NCBI RefSeq assembly: GCF_001649575.2
Contig: NC_051449.1
Location: 19,961,590-20,025,589, forward strand
DNA from: Kryptolebias marmoratus
Taxonomy: Eukaryota > Chordata > Actinopteri > Cyprinodontiformes > Rivulidae
Length of the DNA stretch: 64,000 bases
Direction: 5' to 3'
In this document: piece by piece, positions 45,379 to 56,696 of the stretch
How the letters are laid out: every line of letters starts with the position of its first letter
How positions within the stretch are numbered: position 1 is the stretch's first letter
Translations under genes and position numbers: made by a program
The notes under the pieces: generated by a model
What the model saw: the letters and a program-made list of their open reading frames with translations, nothing else
Told to the model about the DNA's origin: nothing
The model's database searches: none

Positions 45379-46041
45379 TGCGATCAATATAGCTGTGTTT
45401 ATATGGACTTCTGAAAGTTACATTTAATGGCATTTCAGTGGCTACTCTACATCTTGTTTCATTAATTAAGAGAGCAGAAAATGATAACACACTGGAACAA
45501 CCTTATCAAGTGTTTCTGCAAGAAACATGGTAAAACTGTTTAAAATGCAGAGAGCAGTCCGACATTATTAATGGTTTCTTGTCCCAGCAGTGATCTGTAT
45601 CCAAGTGTTGAGGTGGGTTTTATTTAAGAATGTTTTCTCTGAGCTGGGACAGCCTGACAAAGTGTTGTCACTGACCTGCAGTAACCTTTGCCGAGGTCCT
45701 ATTTACTGTTTTATTTTACAAAAATGATCACTTACAAGAATACAATCTGTTTCAAAGTCTCAACAAGTACAACCCAAAACATTTCCACATGAACACAGAA
45801 ATCCAACACATCATTAGGTGTGCAAATTAAACTAATTATAGATGAGCCAGTTAAAAAAGTTAGAATCATCAGAAATATTTAAGGTTTGATTTAGAAAGAA
45901 GCAATTTTAAACCATATTTTTATATTAGGTATAATTCTGTTTCCACTGATATCATGTTTTTTTGTTATTTTTATTTATTTATTTTATATAATTTAGAGAG
46001 GAAATGTATTGTAATATTAGTACTATTTATCTTCCACACAT
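45379..46041. other. Intergenic, no gene seen
   Basis: AT-rich DNA upstream of angptl3. No further motif that I would call. Confidence 0.45.
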
Positions 46042-46045
46042 TTAA

Positions 46046-46459
46046 AGGGATATTTCAACTATTTTAAAGTGGGGGTCAATGAAATAGTTTTGAAAATTCA
46101 TTATCTTACCTGTTGTAGACGTTCTTTAAACAACCTCGGTTTAATGAAAGGGAGTTTGTTTCTAACCAGATTGATGAGCTAATGGCTGGTCTGAATACAC
46201 TTTGCTAAAAGCAAAGTCCTGGTCCTGGCCGAGCTGGAAGTGCTACAGCTGGCTGCTGCTGCTGCTTTTACTCGTGGTGCTTTCAAATAACCACAGAATG
46301 CTACGTAACTATCACGCAAAACTGACAGCAATGTAAACAGCCAACTAAACTCTATTTCTCCAAAGTAAGGCCATTCAAGCAGCTATCTACAACAGGTAAG
46401 ATATTAATTGTTCATAACTTCTTCACAGAACCTCACTCCAAGCTGGAATACCTATCGCT
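46046..46459. mobile_element. Complete TTAA-flanked palindromic MITE
   Basis: 414 bp with TTAA on both sides (46042-46045 and 46460-46463). Termini are AGGGATATTTC and, inverted, AGCGATAGGTATTCC. A second, stronger inverted block near both ends reads 'atcttacctgttgtagac' and, inverted, 'atcttacctgttgtagatag'. TTAA duplication points to a piggyBac- or Kolobok-type driver. Partial copies lie at 9905, 12655 and 36100-36440. Confidence 0.75.
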
Positions 46460-46463
46460 TTAA

Positions 46464-47540
46464 GTTGTTGTAAAACTGCAGTTTTTTTCTGCGTTTTGAC
46501 CCAATTTTCTATGACTTGAAGTGAGTTTTAGCTCCTCTCACTTAATAAATCCCCATCTATATTTAACCACAGTTGTTGTGCGTTTGCGGCCTTCCGTGTA
46601 ACTGATTGGTTTCAGTTCATACATCGCTGTTACATGACTACACTGGTTCAGTAGCCAGCTATGCCTTGGCACAGCTCTCCTAAACAGCAACTCCACTTAC
46701 ATAACGAAACCTGAGTGAGAGACGATGCCAGCTGGGACAGAGTTCTGAGTGGACCAAAAACTGCTTCCAGCTCCTCCATCTGCTTTGTGTTATTGTCAGA
46801 TTGTCTTTAATGTCCTCCTCAAAGACTGATATTAATATAGAGTAAAAACAAAGGCAAAAATATGGAGTTTTGCTGCAGAAACATCTTGTGATTCTTGCTA
46901 AAAGCAGAACCTGAATCTTTACAGTTGACCTGAAACCATTTTCCTTCAGGAGAAGCAGCTTCTGTGAGCGAAACAGGAAGAAACGATCGTCCTGAAGACG
47001 AACAGCTCCTACTTTCAGCATTTTACTTTGCCAGCCTAAAACGCCATGTCTGTAAGTCAACAACTGACAGCTCATTTTTCAAGTAACATTTTAAATTATC
47101 TCCAAACAAAATTCATTCACCACATTTCTTATATGGTGAAGCTTTAAATCGTATCTCTGAGACTGCCTTCGAGAACATTTTTGCATTTTGGCCAAGCTCT
47201 CAGCAGTATGTGGTCAGCTTGTCAGCAGTTCTTTGCTCCAATAAATACTTTTCTTTTCCTCCATCTCTCCCTTCAGTCTGACCACAGCCCTTCTCTGAGT
47301 CACATGTGTGCTGGTAATGGAAAAGGACCATCCTCTGCTAATTTCTTTTCCATTCATGGAAGGGCAAAAACTCTGGTTGCAGTGACTTAGGCAACTTCTT
47401 TTTTTTTGAGAACTGCTCAGTTCTTAAAGATTACGCAGGCTTGAAGTGATGGGAAATAGAGTTCTGTTAGCCTTAGGAGATGTACACTTGCTCAGCAGTA
47501 AAGTAAAGTTAATGAGTTGTACCGTGAAGATATGTTAAAG
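46464..47540. other. Intergenic, no gene seen
   Basis: No supported exon, promoter or recognised repeat. Confidence 0.45.
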
Positions 47541-47544
47541 AGTT

Positions 47545-47765
47545 GTTGAAGCCAGGTTAAGAAGTGCTGATCAGGAGGAGCAGCATGGTTTCACACTGAG
47601 AAAGAGAGCTGTGTTGATGGAGATAGAGAGAGAAGGCTGAAAGGAGCTGCACTTTGTCTTTGTGGATCTTAAGAAAGCAAAAAACTGGGGGCCAAGAGAG
47701 GAAGAGCTGTGGAATAGGGTGAGATGGAGGGAGATCATCCACTGAGGAAACCCCTACAGGAAGTA
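47545..47765 (+). mobile_element. Internally deleted RTE-type LINE remnant
   Basis: Plus-strand frames read DQEEQHGFTLRKRAVLMEI, KELHFVFVDLKKAKN (the FVDLEKAYDR box) and then directly VRWREIIH, which is the C-terminal end in fish RTE. Most of the RT between these is missing. Confidence 0.65.
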
Positions 47766-48505
47766 GTAGAAAGAAAAAAAAAAAAGAAGTCCTGTCTAAC
47801 TATTAAATGTAAAAAAGTTAGAAAATAACAATATCTGCTCTAGTGCAGATAGATGCTAACTTTCCATTAAAAAAAAAAAGAAAATAGTTCATTTTCTAAA
47901 CCTAAATCTAATCAATTACAAACTTCACAGCCAGAGAAGTTGGGAGGTTTTCTAAAACACAGCAAAAAGCAAAAAGCAAAAAGCGGTGGATTAATAATCT
48001 TTTAATTAGTCTTAAACCTAATTAACAAACACAAAATAAATGTAAAAAAGGGTTGGAAAGAGGCAAAATTAAATTAGGGGGACATCTCAGACAATAAAGA
48101 CCAGAGTTGGAAATTACTTTCTGATGTGTGACCTTTGACCCCACCCCCAGGCAACACTCTTTAAGAAACGGCCCTGTCACTGGGATCAGTCTGTTTAAAT
48201 GGGTTTGGGAGCAGCTTGGACATCCAACTTACTCTGTTGCTGCAACCAGAAATGAAACCTGAAGCTGCCTCCCACTGAAGGAAGCCTTAAATCAGCAGAG
48301 TTCTTGTGTCACTCATGTCAGACGGGTACAAGGACAACAAACACGTGTTCTGGCGTCTGATGACTTCATGTTTCAGGTTGCTTTTAGTTGCAACAGAGGT
48401 CAGGTCTCACATTCTCCACCCTGCTCATCAGTGAAAAGTAGAAAAATCCTCGTCCCTGATGGTATTTTGGTGCATCAGTGCTTATGTTGTCATGTCCCGG
48501 GAGCT
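47766..48505. other. Non-coding; one isolated DR1-like site
   Basis: Poly-A-rich runs at 47775-47880. TGACCTTTGACCC lies at 48129-48141, outside the repeat family that carries this motif elsewhere. No gene. Confidence 0.5.
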
Positions 48506-48509
48506 CTGT

Positions 48510-49090
48510 GGTTAAGTCAAGTCAATCTATTCATAAAGCACATTTAAAAACAACATTTTGTAACCAAAGTGCTGTACAATAATAATTATATAAAAGACAA
48601 AGGTTGAGGTAAAAACAGCAATAAAACAAAAAGAAATAAACAGTGAACACTGCGCCATTAAAAGACTAAATCAACTCACACTGGGTTACATCGCAGTGAG
48701 AACAAATGGGCTTTTAAAAGAGATTTAAAAACAGGAAGTGAAGAAGCCTGTCTAATTGTAGAAGGCAGATCCTTCCAAAGTTTGGGAGCCAAGACCACAA
48801 TCATCAGCATATCAGTGGAAGGAGGTGCCATGTTTTCTCAGAACAGACCCCAAGAAGGAGCAGGTATAGTGAAAACAGGAGAGGTCCGAGAATCGAGCCC
48901 AGAGGAACCCCACAGGAAAGAGGTGCTGAAGTGAACAGCATTAACAGCATTAACTTCTATCAAATATGAACAGAACCAATCTAACACTGCACCTGTAATC
49001 CCAACTCAGTGTGGTAAACAAGAAATACCAACACTGTGGTCAACAGTATCAAAAGCTGCAGTTAGGTCTAAGAGTACAAGCAGCCAGAGT
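48510..49090 (+). repeat. Teleost-type dispersed repeat
   Basis: Starts 'aagtcaatctattcataaag' and 'aaccaaagtgctgtacaata'. It continues with 'gcagatccttccaaagtttg', 'gagcccagaggaaccccaca' and 'aaaagctgcagttaggtcta'. I recognise this as a widespread fish interspersed repeat but cannot name it. Confidence 0.6.
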
Positions 49091-50190
49091 CATTTGCTAA
49101 AAGTTTCAGTGCTGTGGTCATGATAAACTGTTTCCAAACAATGTCACTGATCAATCTGACATCTGTAGAAACTTTCAGGACTGCTACCTCTATATTCCCT
49201 AAATCTTTAGCTCCCAACTTGTTTTGAGCATGCCGCTGCACCAATTCTGGATTTGTTTGTAATTTGCATATATAAAAAAGAATTTGGTGAGCAAGGAAGG
49301 TAAAATCAAATCCTTTTCTTCGGGCGTGTGCTTTGAAAGTTGACAACAAACTGACCTAAAATGTCAAATCTTACATCAAGAAGAGATCACTAAAGTTACT
49401 TTAGTTGATACTTTCTGTTATTTCCGTCTACCCATGAAGCAGGGCAGCAACATCTCTGTGGATAAATGAAAACATGGCCTAGCTGCAGGCGTACGAGCTT
49501 TTATCATCCAATTACTTTAGCTGTGCAAACTTTTATGGCAAACCATCTATCAGCTGCTGATAAACATCCCCCTGTACTAAAGCAATTTCTATTTATTTTT
49601 TTCAACCACATGTGTCACTGTTATGATAAAGAGTAGCGTAAACAGTCCTGGCATCATGATGAGTCAGAGGAAGATGTTGGTATCATGCTGAAAGAGGATC
49701 CAAACAGAACGAGACGTACTCAGCAGGAGAACTGACCCCCATGGATGGCACCCAGCCCCCCCACCCACTGCAGAGGGGACACGCCACAGGGACCACAGGG
49801 AACACAGGGGGGTAGAGTTACACTTTCTCACACAGGGAGGTCATTTACTGATGGTACCTGATGGGACTTTGGTCAGAAATCATGTGACTTTTCCCTAAAA
49901 CTTACCACAAGCATCAAACTCTGACATTATGTCCCCAGGGTTTTGCCTTCACCGGCGGCTGCACCTCTGAGCTCTGCCTGGCTGCAGTCGGATGGAGTGG
50001 GTGTGGTTCTGGAAGTCTGAAAGCCTTACCCTCCCAACCGTCTGTCCTGCAGGACAGGAGGCATGTTTGCAAGCTCCTCCTCGCTCGGTGCTCCCTTTCA
50101 CACACGAGCAAAGCCTGCTTGTGTTATGGCAGGGGCTGCACGGTGGTGATCACCGAACAGCCGTGGCACGCCACTCTCCCTGCCTGCTCA
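49091..50190. other. Intergenic, no gene seen
   Basis: GC content rises from about 49730 toward 50290. No coding exon could be supported. Confidence 0.45.
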
Positions 50191-50199
50191 GGAGACAGA

Positions 50200-50297
50200 C
50201 AGGCAGAGCTGAGGACAGACTGCAGGCAGCAGGCAGGCTGGGAGGGAGGCGCCTTCAGGATCAGAGTGTGGAGGAAACGGGCTGAACATGTCACAAG
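50200..50297 (+). other. Candidate upstream exon of kank4
   Basis: A G-rich stretch ends in ATG TCA CAA G|GTAGGA (ATG at 50288, exon end 50297). This phase-1 donor would join in frame to the kank4 exon at 56677, whose 20 bases before ATG 56697 have no stop, adding ten residues (MSQAKISRHK). The 5' limit is arbitrary. Donor strength and frame fit are suggestive only. Confidence 0.3.
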
Positions 50298-50300
50298 GTA

Positions 50301-51258
50301 GGAGCTGATATAATATTCACCTCATCCTCCCAGGCAGCGGAGAGGCTGCCGGATTGGGTAGTTAATCAAAGCTGAGATGCTGAACGCTGACCTTGACCAC
50401 AGCGGATCAGGGACGGGCTGCTCTAGATTCAGGGTCAGAAAAGCTGTTGACTGTGAAGCGATTTAATAAATTGTGTGGAGTGGACCCACGTCCCTATAGA
50501 TGAATACCAATGAGACCTTCAGGACAACAACTTTGGCTTGTAAAGATTAGGTGCGGCAAACGCTCTGACATTTCATCGCATGTTAGTTTATACACAAACA
50601 CACATGTAAACACACACGCAGGCAGCTCACTTTCTATTTTAACCCTGCTATGTTAACATACCAATGCTTTCTCCCCGGCAGCTGTTTGGTGCCGTGCAGC
50701 CAGGCTTTAGATGCCATACTGCAACTCTGACCCTGTTACTGCTGGAGAAGGACCAGAGTAACTCCAGGGGACCAGATAGTCCTAAGGCAAAATGTAAATA
50801 AATCAATAAATCAAAACTGAATAAGTGAATAAAGGTCACAAATGCTGGGAGATTTTCTTTCATGAAGATGGTAAGTTGAAAATACGAGTTTCACACAGAA
50901 AAGATAAAGGCAAAAGACAACTTTAGTCCAAACTGTTGGCTTTGGTTCCTAAATCAACTCTGAACAGAAGATGAGGTTTAGAGCTATGCACTGGAAAAAC
51001 CACAGATTGTACAGCCAAAAAGTGAGGGGAAGGGAGGCTTCTTTTCCAGGAACCGGACAAAAACAGTGAAACATACAGATATGGATGCATATGTGAAGAA
51101 AAACAGTGAGAAGGAAGCAAAAAGGCATAACGGTAGCTTTGTTCTGTAGTTTAAACATTAAGGAGCCTATTGATTTTTTTTGCACGCAGTTTACTTCTCA
51201 GTGACAAAAAAAACAAGACGACCTTAGAACTGATTTACGGGATGAGGTGTTGGCTACT
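50301..51258. other. Non-coding, no gene seen
   Basis: If kank4 starts near 50290 this is its first intron. No feature recognised. Confidence 0.4.
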
Positions 51259-51261
51259 CTG

Positions 51262-51480
51262 TCGGTGTTTTCTAATCCTGGTCCTTGGCACCCACTGGCC
51301 GGCATGGTTCAGATGTTTCCCTGTTTCGACACACCTGGTTGAAATTGATGCTTTGATAGGCTCCTGTAGAAAATACTGACAATCTGATGATGTATTTATG
51401 TTTCTGACTCACATGTGATGGAGCAGGGACACATCTAAAACACGCAGGACTGGACCAGGACCAAGACTGGAAGATAATGC
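51262..51480. mobile_element. hAT-type foldback MITE, third copy
   Basis: Left arm 'tctaatcctggtccttgg' and 'cagatgtttccctgtttcga'. Right arm 'cagggacacatctaaaacac' and 'ggaccaggaccaagactgg'. Same family as 25993 and 37356, more diverged, and no clear target-site duplication was read. Confidence 0.7.
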
Positions 51481-52235
51481 TTAATAGGTTATGGCTTTGT
51501 TCTGTTGTTGGTCCTGCAGCTGTGAACAACCAACACACAAATATCGTTATTGTGGACGTTCTCACCACCTTGTGGCACAGCATGGGTTTGATAGGTTCTG
51601 TTATTGTTAGGACGAACAAATATATAAACAAAGAAAAACAAAAATCTGCATTGAAGCCATTGTTGTTGTGATTGTTTTAGCGTACAGTATTTAAAGTCAA
51701 AAATGAAAGCATTAGAAACAACAAACAAGAAAATAATAATGGAGTATTTTAAAATCTTCACTTTGCTAAAGAAAATAAATCTCAGTTTTTTCGCAGCAGC
51801 AGACATTTTGTTTCACAAAACGTGTTAATGGGGGCAGAGCAGCTAAAGTCTGATTCTCACCGATATTTCCTTGTACTTGTTTGCATATTTCCCCCTCTCT
51901 GCGATGAGATTGGTTGTTGTCGATGCATTTTTGGACCAACCAGTTCTGACTGTTTTTGCTTCTTTTACATAAAAGTTTTGAATTTGCCATTAGATGTTAA
52001 ATAATTTGTTGTGAAAATCCTCCAAAAATGGCACTGTTAAAGTATCCAATTGAAAACTGATGCTGCAGGGTTCTGATCCAGCATCAACATGTAAAGAGTT
52101 GGGTCTGTGGACCCCAGTGTAGCATCGTTGACGTTCCAGTCTTAGGTAAAATTGGGTGTGACGAGTGAGGGCTAAATTTCACTTAACATTTTCTAACCCA
52201 CTTCATATTTTCTTCATATTTCAGTCATGTGGGTT
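51481..52235. other. Non-coding, no gene seen
   Basis: AT-rich with no supported element. Confidence 0.4.
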
Positions 52236-52239
52236 GCTT

Positions 52240-52680
52240 TCTGTTGCCTATTAAGCCTGTGTCTCACTGGGCTGCAAGTGTTTGTGACCAAATGCGTACA
52301 GCATTAGAGAGGGAGTTTCCAAAATGTCTCGAAATATTTGCGAAGGTTCTCAAATTCCCTGAATGAGTCACAGGGCCTTGCTCTTGTGTCGCAGAATTTT
52401 GAACATGTTCAAAAAAATCTGCAAGACAGCTTTTCTCTCCCTGTTGTCACAGAGTCATTGTAGGCACCTTGAACCCTTCTCAGTGTAGTTTTTTTGTAAT
52501 TCTACAGTGCTGGACATGTATTTCTTGTTTTTGTTTGGCCCAAATTTCACCAGGAGTTCATGCAAAGGTACCTGTTCAGTGTGATTCCAAGTGAAAAGGT
52601 GTGTATTTCTTTGCAATTTCTTGTCTCCAACTAGAGATAGTCACAGCCCAGTGAGAAGCTACCTTTAGAGAGAATTCCGA
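52240..52680 (+). repeat. Dispersed repeat
   Basis: Contains 'tctcactgggctgca' and 'tccaaaatgtctcgaaa', shared with 13190-13290. An inner block is like 31200-31310. Confidence 0.5.
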
Positions 52681-53895
52681 TTTAGGTCGTTTCCTAATTG
52701 GCTTCACTTGTCAGACCTGGAGGTTAGCACACAGCTTTTATTCACCGTTTAATCCAAATATTCCAGCCTGTCTAGACCTAAGTGTTTGAGGAACCAGTCA
52801 ACGTCCAGCTTAGATGGTTAAAGATGAGGATTGCGACATACAGTCTTTGCTTGCGGCCTCAGTGACTGAATCAGCACTGTTCTTTGTCTTACCAGGGTAT
52901 CATTTTCAAGCCTTTATCATCGCTACATTTGGAGCTCCTTCCCATGTGTCATGTGTGAATATTTCATTTGTGGCTTTGGTAAAGAATGCTGTGGACAGAC
53001 TTGTTGTGATTATGGGGTTTATGTTGATGCAAGGGGATCCGACATCTGAGAGGTGACATAAAGGACTACTGTGGAAAAAAAATGCTGACATTTTACTTTG
53101 AATAATTTACTTTAGGAGCTTTAAGCTTGTTTTAAAGTACAACTTGATTTTGGAAACTTAAGACACAAGTACACTCACTTTGATCCCTGACTTTGAGTAA
53201 AGCTCAGTCTGCCAAGGCAGCAGTACCGACGCTCCGAGCTGTTCTGCTGGGGCCTGTTTGGGGTAAGGCAAATATTTTACGTTTCATTTCTTTGGGTTTC
53301 CTGTGAGGTGGGTCTTCTGCTCGAAGCAGACAATTAGAACATTACGACGGAAATGTGGAGGGAGTTAGGCAACGACTCTGGGGAATTACCTAACCCTAAC
53401 GCTGGGATATTGTTTCCTCTGTGGTAACCTGGTCAGAAAAAGGAATTGCACAGGTCTATTTTTATACGTAAGAAAAAGAGAGCTTGTTGGCAACAAAAAG
53501 CAGCTTTGAGGTTTTGTTTTTTGTTTGGCAGACAGTTGGGAGCAGTCTGAGATTAGAAATTCTGATTAGTCGAGGTACATTCCAACAAAATTTCAAAGGT
53601 CACAAACTTTGTTGAAGGGTTGTTTTGATATTAAGTTAAATTATTTTAGTAAGAGTTCAGGTTCACTCCCACTCACTTGGGTGATTCTGGTTCAGACAGT
53701 AGGTGAGAGGGAGTCAGGTTTGGTGCGCGGGAAATAAAAAAGCAATAAAAATATGGACTGCACTGATCAGTTCATAAGTAGTACCCTGTGCCTCCATTCA
53801 AGTTGCAATAGATCAAAGTTTTCTTGTTTTGGAGCACCCCCCTCCTAATCTTGGTTAGCATGTTAGCACCAGCAAACTACTGTTTGTTTTGTTAC
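52681..53895. other. Non-coding, no gene seen
   Basis: An open frame of 80 codons at 52814-53056 has no family resemblance and no splice context. Nothing else recognised. Confidence 0.4.
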
Positions 53896-53899
53896 CTTA

Positions 53900-54225
53900 G
53901 ATCTCCTTCATACCACGCTGGTGTACACTAGACCCATGTCATGGATAGGCTGCCACAGCTGTCACAGCCAACACTCCACCCAGGAATCTAATACACTTCC
54001 ACCATCACTATAAACCACCACCATCTGGCTATGGACGTTTTGTGCATGCTCAAAACCCTTCATGACCTATCAGGCTCTATTATGCGTAGCAGGGAGCTTA
54101 CTTGGTTCTGGAAGACCTCGCTGAGACCCTGCAAAGACCATCCACATTCTGGCTCACTTTCTAACATCGTAGCAGGGTCGACTTCCAGTGTGGATTCCAG
54201 GGGATTGCACACTAATATTTAGCTA
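53900..54225 (+). repeat. Dispersed repeat family D, partial copy
   Basis: Shares 'ttttgtgcatgctcaaaacc', 'agaccctgcaaagaccatcc' and 'cattctggctcac' with 58970-59100, plus 'gtagcagggtc' with 62460. Confidence 0.65.
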
Positions 54226-54326
54226 AAAGACAGAAATACAAGGAAATTCCTGTTAAGTCCCTACAGCAACTACCTTCATTGTATTTAGAGGGTCTTTTCA
54301 TTCTGCTGGAGGTGAACAGTCTGCAC

Positions 54327-55226
54327 CAGTGACGTGCGGTGAGGTTCATGGTTGGTGAGGCACTGAGAGTCAGATTTACAAATATATAAATCCAAAAGGG
54401 TAGCTTATTCAATTGGCTACTGGTTATTTCATATCTCATCAGCGTTCTTCACACACACACACACACACACACTCNNNNNNNNNNNNNNNNNNNNNNNNNN
54501 NNNNNNNNNNNNNNNNNNNNNNNNNNNNNNNNNNNNNNNNNNNNNNNNNNNNNNNNNNNNNNNNNNNNNNNNNNNNNNNNNNNNNNNNNNNNNNNNNNNN
54601 NNNNNNNNNNNNNNNNNNNNNNNNNNNNNNNNNNNNNNNNNNNNNNNNNNNNNNNNNNNNNNNNNNNNNNNNNNNNNNNNNNNNNNNNNNNNNNNNNNNN
54701 NNNNNNNNNNNNNNNNNNNNNNNNNNNNNNNNNNNNNNNNNNNNNNNNNNNNNNNNNNNNNNNNNNNNNNNNNNNNNNNNNNNNNNNNNNNNNNNNNNNN
54801 NNNNNNNNNNNNNNNNNNNNNNNNNNNNNNNNNNNNNNNNNNNNNNNNNNNNNNNNNNNNNNNNNNNNNNNNNNNNNNNNNNNNNNNNNNNNNNNNNNNN
54901 NNNNNNNNNNNNNNNNNNNNNNNNNNNNNNNNNNNNNNNNNNNNNNNNNNNNNNNNNNNNNNNNNNNNNNNNNNNNNNNNNNNNNNNNNNNNNNNNNNNN
55001 NNNNNNNNNNNNNNNNNNNNNNNNNNNNNNNNNNNNNNNNNNNNNNNNNNNNNNNNNNNNNNNNNNNNNNNNNNNNNNNNNNNNNNNNNNNTGTTCGAAA
55101 ATTACTCATACATAAAGATCAGTGGACAAATATTAATAATCATTTTATGTTATGATTTTTTTTTTTTCTTGTCATGATGACAGGGGAGGCTCTGCCTCAC
55201 CTGCCTCCCCTGACCACACGTCCCTG
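54327..55226. mobile_element. hAT-like DNA transposon with a gap inside
   Basis: Left end CAGTGACGTGCGGTGAGG and right end, inverted, CAGGGACGTGTGGTCAGG, flanked by an 8-bp duplication GTCTGCAC/GTCTGCAG (7 of 8; 54319-54326 and 55227-55234). Between them are a (CA)n tract at 54451-54472 and 617 Ns (54475-55091), so true length and content are unknown. The long X-filled open frames here are meaningless. Confidence 0.75.
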
Positions 55227-55234
55227 GTCTGCAG

Positions 55235-56676
55235 TCTGAACTGCTGTTGTTGTTGCAATGCCGACTGACATAATAAAATGTGTGCCTTACTTGCACCTTT
55301 ATTTCTTTCTAGTTGGTCACCAGAATGGTCTTCCGTTAGAGTACACACAGATCTCCTTGTTGCGTCTGTTTGAAATGAGCTTTAGCTGTGCTCTCACAGG
55401 CTAAACTTAAGCATGTCATCAAAGTCTGAAACCTTCCTGTCAACATGACATACCAACATACTGTATTGGATTAAAGAGATTAGCAGAAGTGAGAAGATAA
55501 AGGAATGCCAACATTTAGAGTTTATTTTAGTGTATCTGATGGCTAAAGTTTCTCCTGCTAGCTTGGACTTTGTGAAACATCCTAAACCTCAAATGCAAAA
55601 ACTTTTCCCAAATGGGTCCTTACCTCCTGCTGCACATGTTTATGTCTAGGCTTGCGAAAAGAGCACGCCCCTACCTTTTACTTGCAGATTTGTTGTTGTT
55701 TATAGTTATGTCCGACAGAGGGTGTGTGTATGACAGAGGTTCAAATTCCTCGGAGAGCAATTTGGGGGTGTTTGTCTGTTTACTGCATAGCTCACATTGT
55801 TTGGGGCTGTGGCTTGGTGGCTGCAGTGCCTCAAGATGACGGCGAGCTCCCACATAGGCTGGTGGTCGGAGGAGAGGAAGACAAGGGGTGGGAGGCCTGG
55901 GCGACTGGACCTAAGAGGAAAGATTAGGTATGGACTGAAAGAGGACGTAGAGCAATGACTACACTGGGTGAAATCTTTGGAGTAACAAAAAGGGAGCGTT
56001 AAAAAGGAGACAGTGTTTTGTATCACATGGTCTAATATTTAATTGACACAATAAACAGAAAAGGGAAGTTACAGACAGATCATTAAATAAGAAAACAAGA
56101 GGATGCAGAATGTTTAAGAGGCACACGGGGTAAGCAGTAAGTGAGAACAATCACTGCCTGTGTTTGGGTCTGTAGGAGTAGGGCTTTTTTTTCCACTGCT
56201 GGCCATAACTGCAAGCCAAAACAGTCGCAAACTATTTTCAGCTCTCGCCCTGGACGGCAGGACTGTAATCAAGCAACGATCAGGGTCTGCCGCTGCTGAA
56301 TAACAGCTGCCTGGTTGCATGGAAGAAATACAAGAGTGAGAGTGTGAGAAAACAGAAGTCTTTGGAAAATTTAGGCAAATGAACGTAGCTGAAGGGGAAA
56401 CACTGGAGCATAACGGAATGTTGGTGTTTGATGAGGAGTAAGACCCTCATTAAAAGTATGACAATATAAAATGAAAAAATATATATATATGAAAATATCT
56501 TTTTTGACTCTTTTTAGCCTCAGCTATAAGACCATCAGCTACTTCTTGTAACAGAAAATTATTAGACAAAGGAGAGAGCGACTGATGGTGGGGCATAGTC
56601 TCTTAACGTGGCAAATGTTTTGCAGCTCGGCTATTTACTTGTGATACATACTGACTTTACATTTGTTTATTTACAG
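55235..56676. other. Non-coding upstream of kank4 coding exon
   Basis: No supported gene or promoter. An (AT)n patch lies at 56480-56490. Confidence 0.45.
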
Positions 56677-56696
56677 CAAAAATCTCACGACACAAA

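Noticed and set aside
52814..53056. 80-codon open frame as a small gene
   Set aside because: No family resemblance, no splice sites and no promoter; expected by chance in this length of DNA.
54413..55177. Open frames of 226-254 codons
   Set aside because: Almost entirely Ns.
43000..56600. DOCK7 exons around angptl3
   Set aside because: I searched for them because ANGPTL3 lies inside DOCK7 in mammals, but no open frame here resembles a DOCK protein.
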